64,000 nt of DNA. Source: Arabidopsis thaliana (taxonomy: Eukaryota > Streptophyta > Magnoliopsida > Brassicales > Brassicaceae). Made by a program: the position numbers and the translations under genes. The notes under the pieces were generated by a model, which did no database searches, was not told the DNA's origin, and saw only the letters and a list, made by a program, of their open reading frames with translations. The number at the start of each line of letters is the position of its first letter. Positions within the stretch are counted from its first letter, which is position 1. Positions 13,371 through 23,162 of this stretch are shown piece by piece. Location: contig NC_003071.7 in assembly GCF_000001735.4 (NCBI RefSeq), forward strand, positions 13,323,151-13,387,150. Reading direction: 5' to 3'.

Positions 13371-13738
13371 GCACCATATTTATTTAATAGGGAAATGTAC
13401 CATATGACCCGAATGCATTTTTATCCAAATCCACCAAAAAAGTCTTGCAAAAATACTATAAAGATAAGAAGCGATAGTCGGTTTTGATAGATATAAGATT
13501 AGCAAATATATTAGTTAGCTTAAATTAGTTAAAGAATACAAATTAAAAGGGTATGCACCATATTTATTTAATAGGGAAATGTACCATATGACCCGAATGC
13601 ATTTTTATCCAAATCCACCAAAAAAGTCTTGCAAAAATACTATAGAGATAAGAAACGATAGTCGGTTTTAATAGATATAAGATTAGCAAATATATTAGTT
13701 AGCTTAAATTAGTTAAAGAATACAAATTAAAAAGGTAT
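13371..13738. repeat. 184-bp tandem duplication inside the Helitron
   Basis: Copy 1 (13371-13554) and copy 2 (13555-13738) are head to tail, both starting GCACCATATTTATTTAATAG. By eye they differ at only about four positions (for example ATAAAG/ATAGAG, GAAGCG/GAAACG, TTTTGAT/TTTTAAT), so the duplication is recent compared with the decay around it. Confidence 0.92.
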
Positions 13739-13987
13739 ATTACACTTTATTCAAATATTGTATCAAAACTTATATAACACAGAGATTTGATAATTTTTAA
13801 TTGTTGAATACTTCTTTTTTGTGCTAATTTTATGTGATTAAGATTTAATTGATTTCATATATAAAATATTAAATTGACTTATTTGTTTATAATTTGGTAA
13901 CAGATAGATATTTGAATATTCAGTATATTTTGCTTCAGTTTAGGAAATCTTTGATGACCCGTCTTTAGATCCAATAAGTCCTATAAT

Positions 13988-14016
13988 CTAGAGATTAATT
14001 TGCAGTATACCGCAGG
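13988..14016 (-). mobile_element. Second, internal Helitron 3' terminus
   Basis: On the minus strand there is a near-palindrome TGCGGTATACTGCA (one G-T wobble pair) followed by AATTAATCT and CTAG (13991-13988). This is the same arrangement as the outer 3' end at 12675. The base after CTAG is A rather than T. It is either the original end of a shorter Helitron (14926 to 13988) or the end of an older element into which the outer one is fused. Confidence 0.5.
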
Positions 14017-14600
14017 TAGGCTTATATTTTAGTTAAACTAAAAACTTTTATTGTAAAGATGATTTAAAAATATATGATATTATTTTATTTGATTTTAAAT
14101 GTATAGTAAACTGTGAGTTGTATATGTTTTGTTGATATTATCTATATTGTTTAGTGTTTAAGATTATACACTTGTAGTTTGATTGTTAATTTAAGAGTTT
14201 CACATGTAGTATACCATCTTGTATTAATATCGATCTAAACCCGTCAATTCTAGGATTTTTCAGCTTATATTAAAAATTGAATCACATCTAATATGTTATT
14301 AACTATTGTAATATATAAGATTATAAATTTTCAATATAATATGTATGAAATTGAATATGAATATTTCAAATTTATGTCCCCTTACTCAGTAGAAAGTTTT
14401 CTTAAATCTATTTTTCACCCGTTATAATATTATTTCATGTATTGAACAGTTTATATTTGTTTTTAAAAATTCAAATTATGGCATATGCGAAAAAACTCTA
14501 ATTATTTTTTTATAATGATGATATTATTTTTCCGTATAAATAGAATCATATAAAGATGAGAAGTGAACTATAATAATTAATAAAAAATTAATATGATAAT

Positions 14601-14790
14601 TTAGATACCAAATATAGTTTGTTGATTTTAATTGGTTACTTTTTTAGAAATTAATAATCTATTTCGTTTTTCTAATTAAATTAAATTAATTAAATTTAGA
14701 TATCAAATCTTATATGTTGATTTTGATTGGCTATTATTTTTGGAAATTAATATTGTATTTCGTTTTTTAATTAATTTAATTAATTAAATT
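14601..14790. repeat. Imperfect direct repeat, period about 95 bp
   Basis: TTAGATACCAAATATAGTTT at 14601 and TTAGATATCAAATCTTATAT at 14696 start two related blocks. Both continue with TTGATTTT-ATTGG, GAAATTAATA, ATTTCGTTTTT and a TTAATTAAATT-rich end. The repeat sits near the 5' end of the Helitron. Confidence 0.7.
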
Positions 14791-14926
14791 AGTATTTGAC
14801 TTTTTAATCCTTAAAGAGATAAATTAATTTACTTTTTAAAATTTTATTTCTAATGGCATACCTATGTAATTACTTACAAAAATTAAGGTTATATTTAAAA
14901 TGTACTTCCCAAATAATATAGTAGGA

Positions 14927-15773
14927 TTGTCACTACGACTACGAGGGACACTTGCTAAATTTTCGGAATATTTTATCTTATGAATTAGAAGGAAAATTAT
15001 TATGGAAGTTGTAATAAAACATGTACAACATTTTAAATATCATAGGTTTTTTATTACAAAAGTATTATATTTTAATAGTATATGGGAAAAACAATTGTCT
15101 CTTCAAAATTTATTCAAAATAAAAAAAAAATTAAACTATAGACGAATGAGCCTCGAAAACGCAATTCCTCAAACATTTTTTTTTACAATCTTATCCACCA
15201 ACGTATGAGTCAAATCAAACAAATAGACACCTTAAAGTAAAGTATATACATAGTTCACTAATATTTTTGCTAGACGGTTAACCTCTTTATACATATACGA
15301 GATTCGAATTATCTACTCTGTAGATAAAATATATGATACAAACTTATCAAGAAAGACAATTGGGTTCGACTCACAAACTCTTGCCTTTAAGAATCCTACC
15401 ACTAATTCCGCAGCTCTAGCCTCATCACTCTCTTCTCCCATGGGATATACAATTCATAGTAGACTTCCTACAACTTCGGTAAACGAGCCGAGTATACAAT
15501 GTTTAGCGCACAATTTCCGCGGGAAATACAAAAAAGATTGTGATGTTAATGTGATGAATTTGTAATTAAACACACGATAAATTAGTGCAATGTGTAAAAT
15601 ATTTTATAAATTTGTGAGTAATGGGTAAAAAAAAAAGTAAAGAAGGAAGCAAAGTTCAGTTGGTGAATCATTTTGCTGGCCATTACTCTATAAGAGAGAG
15701 AGATCCTATCTCCATAAAATCCCATACCCTCAAACACACACACACTCACCATCCCACTAACTCGAATAGTTAA
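14927..15773. other. Spacer upstream of the bHLH gene
   Basis: No gene is seen. The last part (about 15650-15773) contains GAGAGAGAG and ACACACACAC runs and probably belongs to the promoter or early leader of the downstream bHLH gene. Confidence 0.4.
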
Positions 15774-16279
15774 CATGCGCACACCGATCCTTGGCCTTTC
15801 GTTGCTAAAATGAGCATGGTGCGTGATTCACCCGCTTACTTGCTCGATTTCTCCTTCACCCTTTTAAAAAGGAACGTCTTTTAGCTTACCTCTGCCTCCT
15901 TTACCCTCTCTCTCTCTCTATCTCTATCTCTGTTCTTTCCTTTTTCCGGCGAATTTCTGGGCTGAGATTGTTAGTGTCTCTGAGTGATGCAGAGATCAAC
16001 TGTTGTAGTTAATCAATATCTTCTGACATAAGCTAAACTCGATTCTTTCTTACAATCTCTCTGTCTCTCTCTGCTTCCTTTTCTACTGTCTTCTTTCTTC
16101 TTCTCTAGCTTTTGAATTTTCAATATTGATTTCTCCCATGGCGAGTAGCAGTTGCAGCAGATCTATCTCTGTTTCAAATTCTGATTCTCTCGGTGTTTTT
16201 TGTTTGAGCTAGGGCTAAATTAGTTTCCTTCTTGGGTTTTTATTCGTAATCCGATTCAAAGTTTGTATCTTTGGGAGGG

Positions 16280-16384
16280 ATGGGTAAGAGGCAAATATCA
16301 CAAGATGAAGTAGGTCCGCCCATAAAACCAAGAGCTGGTTTACGAAGGGAACAAGCTGGAAGAGGTTCTTACAGAGGTAGTTAG
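16280..16384 (+). CDS. CPUORF7: Upstream ORF, 34 codons, in the bHLH leader (conserved-peptide uORF candidate)
   Basis: This short ORF lies in the leader, 143 nt before the main ATG. It begins MGKRQISQDEVGPPIKPRAG and ends in an Arg/Gly-rich tail (GRGSYRGS). Its composition is protein-like (basic, Pro/Gly-rich) rather than low-complexity. From memory this locus carries an annotated conserved-peptide uORF (CPuORF7). I assign this ORF to it because it is the longest candidate and the one nearest the start; shorter uORFs begin at 15774, 15810, 15987 and 16138. If translated it would reduce or condition translation of the main ORF. Confidence 0.6.
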   Translation: MGKRQISQDEVGPPIKPRAGLRREQAGRGSYRGS

Positions 16385-16527
16385 TTACTTTGTATCTCAT
16401 CGAAAACGAATCAAAAGAAGCTTCTTTTTTTTTTTATTAGAGGTTGGGGAGGAGATAGTATAAAACAACTGTTTAGAGTTCTGATTTGTGGTTTTTGAGT
16501 CCGGGGTTTTGAGGTTTACCCTTTAGA

Positions 16528-19500
16528 ATGGGTTCTACTTCTCAAGAGATACTGAAGAGCTTTTGCTTTAACACGGACTGGGACTATGCTGTGTTCTGGC
16601 AACTTAATCATCGAGGATCTCGAATGTGAGTCATCTAAACAATTCTCTTTACTGTCTTTGCGTGGTGGATCATTATAATTGTCTACGAGTTAGAACTGTG
16701 GTAATTGATTTAGGTGTATTGACTTCAACTTGCTAGAGTGGAAATATGGAACCTTATATCGAAATGCAGCAGCTTTAAGTTAACAATTGTAGTTTAAGTG
16801 TCTGAAGATTGTTTCTGTACTTTTAAGTTTTGTGTGCAGTTCAGGATTCTATTTCTTTATATGTTTTAGTGTTTTAGTTGACCAGATAGTTTCTCAATTT
16901 TTTGAATAATGAACACCTGTAGGGTACTTACCTTGGAGGATGCTTACTATGACCATCATGGGACGAATATGCATGGAGCACATGACCCCCTTGGGTTAGC
17001 TGTGGCAAAGATGTCTTATCATGTCTATTCTCTAGGGGAAGGGTAAGAATATATTGCTCTGATTCACTCTTATCATGCCTATAGTTTGATGTGCCCTTTT
17101 TCCTTCTTTTTTTATTTGACAGTAGCCACATAATGCAAAGCTTTTGTTGTGTCCTTGAGCTTGATGTTAGCTTTTACAATAGTTAACAATCTTGGGTCTA
17201 TTGTTGAATTATGTTATCATATCTATATAAACAGGATTGTAGGACAAGTTGCAGTTTCTGGAGAACACCAATGGGTATTTCCCGAAAATTATAACAACTG
17301 TAACTCAGCATTTGAGGTTAGGGACTTTCTATCTGAAATTAAATTTGTTTTCTTCGTGTTTTTAAACCAAATGTCTTTTTTTAATTACAGTTTCATAACG
17401 TTTGGGAAAGTCAAATTTCTGCTGGAATTAAGGTATTTGGATTTTTCTTTAGTGCTCTTTCTGTCTGCTTTATTATACATACTTGTCAAGAACATCCTCA
17501 AAGTTTGCCACTGGAGACTTTCCTTTTTAAAATATCTATTCTTCCTTCTCCGCAGACCATTCTTGTAGTAGCTGTTGGTCCATGTGGAGTTGTTCAGCTA
17601 GGCTCTTTGTGTAAAGTAAGTAAGATCTTAAAATTGGATGCGGTGTTCGCAGTTACAAAATAATAGCCAGGAAGAACACCTGCACACTTATAATAGATGG
17701 CACATATATACATATCTGGTCTTATTTTGTATTTGTTTGGAGCAGGTTAATGAAGATGTGAATTTTGTGAATCATATCCGACATTTATTTCTGGCACTTA
17801 GGGATCCATTGGCAGACCATGCAGCAAATTTAAGGCAATGTAATATGAACAATTCGTTATGTCTGGTAAAGATCTTCTTCATTCAAATATGGATTCATGT
17901 TTTTTCTAGATTTCTTGTTATTTGCAAAATGGGGAGAGTAAAGTGCTTAGGGTTCTTCTAACAGTTACTCAAACCTCCACTGACTTCCTGAGTAGACCAT
18001 GATGTGTTGTATAATTTTGTTGCAGCCAAAAATGCCTTCTGAAGGTTTACATGCTGAGGCTTTCCCTGATTGCTCTGGAGAAGTTGACAAAGCTATGGAC
18101 GTGGAAGAGTCCAATATTCTAACTCAATACAAAACTAGAAGAAGTGATAGCATGCCTTACAATACTCCTTCGTCATGTCTTGTCATGGAGAAGGCAGCCC
18201 AAGTTGTTGGTGGTCGTGAAGTTGTGCAAGGATCTACTTGTGGGAGTTATAGTGGTGTTACGTTTGGCTTTCCAGTTGACTTGGTTGGTGCCAAACATGA
18301 GAATCAAGTAGGTACTAATATAATCAGGGATGCACCTCATGTGGGAATGACTAGTGGCTGCAAAGATTCAAGGGATTTAGATCCTAATTTACATCTGTAT
18401 ATGAAGAATCATGTGCTCAATGATACAAGCACATCTGCTTTAGCAATTGAGGCTGAAAGATTGATAACAAGCCAATCATATCCACGCCTGGACTCAACTT
18501 TTCAGGCTACCTCGAGAACAGATAAAGAAAGTTCTTACCATAATGAAGTGTTCCAACTATCTGAGAACCAAGGAAATAAATACATAAAAGAGACTGAGCG
18601 TATGCTGGGGAGGAACTGCGAGTCTAGTCAATTTGATGCTTTGATCTCATCTGGGTATACTTTTGCTGGCAGCGAGCTACTAGAAGCGTTAGGCTCTGCT
18701 TTCAAGCAAACGAACACTGGTCAGGAGGAGCTACTGAAGTCTGAACATGGTTCAACAATGAGACCAACAGACGATATGAGTCATAGCCAGCTCACGTTTG
18801 ACCCTGGCCCTGAGAATCTTCTAGATGCTGTGGTTGCTAATGTGTGTCAAAGAGATGGTAATGCGAGGGATGATATGATGTCGAGCAGATCGGTACAATC
18901 ATTGCTTACTAACATGGAACTGGCAGAACCCTCAGGTCAGAAGAAGCATAATATTGTTAACCCAATTAATAGTGCTATGAATCAGCCACCAATGGCAGAG
19001 GTGGATACCCAACAAAATTCATCAGATATTTGTGGAGCGTTTTCTTCAATTGGATTCTCATCTACGTACCCCAGCTCCTCTAGTGATCAGTTTCAGACAT
19101 CCCTGGACATACCCAAGAAGAACAAAAAGAGGGCCAAACCTGGTGAAAGTTCTCGACCTCGCCCAAGAGACAGGCAACTTATTCAAGATCGAATCAAGGA
19201 ACTTAGAGAACTTGTGCCTAATGGATCTAAGGTGATTTTTCTCTTCCTAGCTACAAGATTACTTGCACCTTCCTTTGTAATGAATTTAACTTATAATATA
19301 TTTTTGTCATTCACTAATATTTTTGTCACATTTTCAGTGCAGTATCGATTCTTTGCTAGAACGAACGATCAAACACATGCTCTTTTTGCAGAATGTTACT
19401 AAGCATGCTGAAAAGCTCAGTAAAAGTGCTAATGAAAAGGTAAAAATGTCAGCTTTCTTGATAACTGATAATCTCTGTTCTATCCTAGAAATTTTTATTC

Positions 19501-20274
19501 CAGCCTCCATAGTTTGTAAATGAACACATTAAGCAGTTTGTTAGGTTTGATTGATTGATGTAGCAAATAGTGGATCAAATTTCTGAATCCTTGAATGAGA
19601 AGATAGGATTATTAGGCACATGGAGATATATAGAAAAACTCAACTGAAAATCAGAAGTAAATATCAAAATTAGCTTATACCTTTGTAATCTCAGATGCAA
19701 CAAAAGGAAACTGGTATGCAAGGTTCAAGCTGCGCAGTGGAGGTTGGAGGTCATCTTCAAGTAAGCTCGATCATCGTGGAGAATCTGAACAAGCAGGGGA
19801 TGGTGCTTATCGAGGTATGTAATCTTACATTTTGTCTCTTTTCTTTGGTTTAGTTTAATCTTTGTTTGAACTCGAGTCCCAAGTTCTGCGAGTGTGTATT
19901 AAAAGTATTTTTGGGTATTGGACAGATGTTATGTGAAGAATGTGGCCATTTTCTTGAGATAGCAAACGTCATAAGGAGCTTAGACCTCGTCATCCTAAGA
20001 GGTTTCACCGAGACTCAGGGCGAGAAAACATGGATATGCTTTGTAACTGAGGTAGGAAGTCGAATTACCCAATTCATGAAAGAGATTCCAAAGCAAATCA
20101 AAGTATTTTCCTTGGTTTTGATTGAACTTTGGATTAGTATGATATATATGACTGACTAACATCGAGATACTGATATATGAATGGCAGAGCCAAAACAGCA
20201 AAGTAATGCAGAGGATGGACATTTTGTGGTCTCTGGTGCAAATATTTCAACCAAAGGCCAATGAGAAGGGGTAA
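16528..20274 (+). CDS. LHL2: LONESOME HIGHWAY-like bHLH transcription factor
   Basis: Eleven coding exons join in frame: 16528-16625, 16923-17042, 17235-17316, 17391-17432, 17556-17615, 17746-17865, 18026-19231, 19338-19439, 19695-19814, 19926-20051 and 20188-20274. They give 720 residues. The N-terminal 170 residues (from SFCFNTDWDYAVFWQLNHRG) form the MYC/LHW-type N-terminal domain. A long divergent acidic-polar region in exon 7 follows. The bHLH lies at about residues 535-605 (RPRPRDRQLIQDRIKELREL, then SIDSLLERTIKHMLFLQ) and lacks the usual strong basic region, as in the LHW clade. The C-terminus carries an ACT-like fold (SSIIVENLNKQGMVLIEMLC). Family members pair with TMO5-type bHLH proteins in vascular and root development. 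The leader carries several uORFs, suggesting translational control. Confidence 0.93.
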
Positions 20275-21000
20275 CAGGCGTGGTTGCAGAGTTTGCGTTT
20301 ACGTAAGATAAAGAATAGGCTTGTGTGGGCTTGTACAGTGTTGTTGTGACACTCACTGCAATACTTTCATTTGTTTGTTTTGATTTTTTGTATAAAAGAT
20401 AGGACTTCAAAGTTGAGTGTTTAGTGTGTTTATGATTTGCATTTGTTTGCTTTTGAGTTTTTGGACCCTTTGAAGTTTGTATATATACATGACTTGAAAC
20501 TTTGATTTTCTTCATACGTTTGATTTGCAAGCTGTGGAATTATAAATTAATGGTTAGAAATTTGCAAGCATGCATTGTAATTATCATAATCAAAACTGAG
20601 TAAACAACAAACACTAAACCCAAACAAAGAAGTCTTAGAAAGAAGAAAGCTTTCACTTTCACCAGCACTAGTCCCTGTTCTGCCACAGTCTCTTCGCTGC
20701 AGAGAGTAAGGGCATAAAATTTGTTCCTTCGAATCTCGGGTTCAGAAGCAAAATCTCTTTTCTACCTCTTGTCGAAACTGTGGCGTTGTTGAGTCTGATG
20801 AATCGACTTCAAAGGCTTCTCCTTTCTGCTCCTCGCTTATCTCCTCCGATCATACTTCCTTCGTGGCGGTATTAGGGTTCTGTTTTGCTCCTCTGATACT
20901 CTAAAGGTGGAGGCTTTTCTATTTCTTTTTGCTTATAACCAATCGCATTCGTCAATAATTGAAGTTTGAGTTTGATTAGGTTTGGTAGTCAGAGACTGAT
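20275..21000 (+). other. 3' region of the bHLH gene and leader of the PORR gene
   Basis: Both flanking genes are on the plus strand. T/G-rich 3' untranslated sequence runs to about 20560. From about 20640 a CT-rich stretch suggests the start and leader of the PORR gene. No other gene is visible. Confidence 0.4.
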
Positions 21001-22248
21001 ATGGCTATGACACGAGAGTTATATCGGATTCTGGGTACCAAGTATGCTCCATTGTTAATCCGAAGATTCTCACTTTGGTCAACGAAGAAAGACCCTGATC
21101 TCGAATCTGCTCTCTCGCGTAACAAGCGATGGATTGTTAACAGTCGGCTCAAGAACATTATCTTAAGGTGTCCCAATCAGGTTGCATCGATTAAGTTTCT
21201 ACAGAAGAAGTTTAAGACTCTTGATCTTCAGGGGAAAGCCTTGAATTGGCTTAAGAAATACCCTTGTTGTTTCCATGTTTATCTCGAGAACGATGAGTAT
21301 TACTGTAGGTTAACGAAACCGATGATGACGCTTGTGGAAGAGGAAGAGTTGGTCAAAGATACACAAGAGCCTGTACTCGCAGATAGGCTTGCAAAGCTGC
21401 TTATGTTGAGTGTTAATCAGCGTCTCAATGTCGTGAAGCTTAACGAGTTTAAGCGGAGCTTTGGATTCCCTGATGATTATGTTATCAGAATAGTTCCAAA
21501 GTACTCAGATGTGTTTCGGTTAGTGAATTATAGTGGTAGGAAGAGTTCAATGGAGATTGAGCTTTTGTTGTGGAAGCCTGAGTTGGCTGTCTCTGCAGTT
21601 GAAGCAGCAGCAAAGAAATGTGGCTCTGAGCCTAGTTTCTCTTGCTCTCTACCTTCCACGTGGACCAAACCGTGGGAGAGGTTCATGGAGTTTAATGCCT
21701 TTCCTTACATATCTCCGTATGAGGATCATGGGGATCTTGTTGAGGGTTCAAAGGAGAGTGAGAAGAGAAGTGTTGGTTTGGTGCACGAGTTACTCTCGTT
21801 GACGTTGTGGAAAAAGCTGTCAATCGTAAAGCTGAGTCATTTCAAGAGGGAATTTGGGTTACCGGAGAAGCTAAATGGTATGCTTCTGAAGCATCCAGGC
21901 ATATTCTACGTTGGAAACAAGTATCAGGTTCACACTGTGATCCTCAGAGAAGGATACAATGGCTCGGAATTGATTCACAAGGACCCGCTCGTTGTTGTGA
22001 AGGATAAATTTGGGGAATTGATGCAGCAGGGCTTGTATGAGTATAATCACAGGCGATATTTGGCTAATCTAGAGAAGAAGAGAGAGAAAGGTATTGAATC
22101 TTTGAAGCCTGTGGTGCGAAAGAAAGACAGGAACCACGATCGAGATGATGTCGATGAAGAAGAAAACCATGGGGATCGACCAGGTGGTCTGTTTGATCCA
22201 GAAGAGAGAAAAAGGTTTTATCAGATTCTCTTCAGTGACACCCAATAA
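21001..22248 (+). CDS. PORR-domain organelle RNA-binding protein
   Basis: Single uninterrupted ORF of 415 residues. The plant organelle RNA recognition (PORR, formerly DUF860) fold covers roughly residues 35-370. It contains the family hallmarks RNKRWIVNSRLKNIILRCPN near the start, repeated KYP/KHPGIF segments (LKKYPCCFHVY, LLKHPGIFYVG) and F-x-LP/FGFPDDY steps. PORR proteins splice group II introns or otherwise act on RNA in mitochondria or chloroplasts. The Arg/Ser-rich N-terminus with few acidic residues (LIRRFSLWSTKK) fits an organelle transit peptide, most likely mitochondrial. The C-terminal tail is highly charged (KKDRNHDRDDVDEEENHGD). The gene is intronless, as is common in this family. 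The RNA target cannot be inferred. Confidence 0.9.
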   Translation: MAMTRELYRILGTKYAPLLIRRFSLWSTKKDPDLESALSRNKRWIVNSRLKNIILRCPNQVASIKFLQKKFKTLDLQGKALNWLKKYPCCFHVYLENDEYYCRLTKPMMTLVEEEELVKDTQEPVLADRLAKLLMLSVNQRLNVVKLNEFKRSFGFPDDYVIRIVPKYSDVFRLVNYSGRKSSMEIELLLWKPELAVSAVEAAAKKCGSEPSFSCSLPSTWTKPWERFMEFNAFPYISPYEDHGDLVEGSKESEKRSVGLVHELLSLTLWKKLSIVKLSHFKREFGLPEKLNGMLLKHPGIFYVGNKYQVHTVILREGYNGSELIHKDPLVVVKDKFGELMQQGLYEYNHRRYLANLEKKREKGIESLKPVVRKKDRNHDRDDVDEEENHGDRPGGLFDPEERKRFYQILFSDTQ

Positions 22249-22303
22249 GAACATTCTGGTAAAGTTGGACGTTCTCTTCAGATTCTCTTCAGTGACACCC
22301 AAT
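22221..22303 (+). repeat. 26-bp direct repeat of the PORR C-terminal codons
   Basis: TCAGATTCTCTTCAGTGACA plus CCCAAT occurs at 22221-22246, the last codons of the PORR gene, and again identically at 22278-22303 in its 3' flank. The 57-bp offset indicates a small tandem duplication of the gene end. Confidence 0.95.
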
Positions 22304-22732
22304 GGAGAAAAATTTACCTATATAGTCTGCAATCTCTAAGACGTTGTGCTTTTTCTGAAAGCTACGAAGATCACAATATGCTTGTAAACAAATGCAAAAT
22401 ACGAGTTGTTCCCCGCAGATGCTAGATCAAGATAGAATCTGTGAATTAAGGCAGCTGGAATACTTTCACTTAGTTCAGTTTGGGCGGGAATCAAGAGTTA
22501 AGAGTTCTCTGAAACAATGCTATATACTTCATGAACGTGGTCCAGAAATTGAGTGAAAACATTTGCACGTACTTGGAATTTTCCCGATATGTGTTCTTGG
22601 TTTCACATTTGGTCTGTGTATAAAGTCACCTTGCAGCTTCCTAAAGGACATACCAGTGGTCAAATTTTCTAACCCCTGAAGACCGTACGTACGTGCTTCA
22701 GTTGATGTAAGCCATGTTTTGATTACACAGAT

Positions 22733-22772
22733 ATTAAGCGGAGCTTTTGATTCCCCGATGATTATGTCAGAT
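22733..22772 (+). pseudogene. Fragment of PORR coding sequence in the 3' flank
   Basis: About 40 bp (ATTAAGCGGAGCTTTTGATT, then CCCCGATGATTATGT) closely matches the PORR coding sequence at 21449-21485 with a few substitutions, followed by a short deletion. It lies about 485 bp beyond the stop, in an otherwise unrelated stretch, and has no extended ORF. It is probably a filler or partial duplication relic. Confidence 0.7.
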
Positions 22773-23162
22773 GATACTAGTGTCAGCTTCATTCTGGATT
22801 GTATATATCATCACAGATGAAAAGATTCATTTCAAGTTTGTTGATATATAGCATTCATTTCTGTGGTTGTTGTCCGGAGAACTCATTCGACACAAAGCTG
22901 AAAATGTTATTATGTTAATATACAAGATACCAACTCGTATAATGAATCAAATGATAGAGCATTCAAGATATTACAAAGATCCAGAGACAAGGGCATAGCT
23001 CAAAACTTAATAACACCTGCCCTTACACAAACCAGGAAAACATGGCCTTTATTATGCAGTTTACCAAGTGTGACAATTACGAAATTGGAAAAAGGTGAAA
23101 AGGCTAGTCGAAACAAAATCTGATATACAAATTAAGTAAGCTGACTACTGATCCAGATTTTA

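Larger units (their letters stand above)
12675..14926 (-). mobile_element. Non-autonomous Helitron, both termini visible
   Basis: Read on the minus strand, the element begins TCCTACTATATTATTTGGG at 14926 and ends with a 16-bp perfect palindrome CCGCGGTATACCGCGG (12702-12687), an 8-nt spacer, and CTAG at 12678-12675. The flanking bases are A (14927) and T (12674), the AT target expected for Helitrons. 5'-TC, a 3' hairpin, CTRR and AT insertion together define the class. The 2252-bp interior is AT-rich and encodes no Rep/helicase, so it would depend on an autonomous partner. The terminal TACTATATTATTTG sequence resembles A. thaliana ATREP-type elements from memory. Confidence 0.7.
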
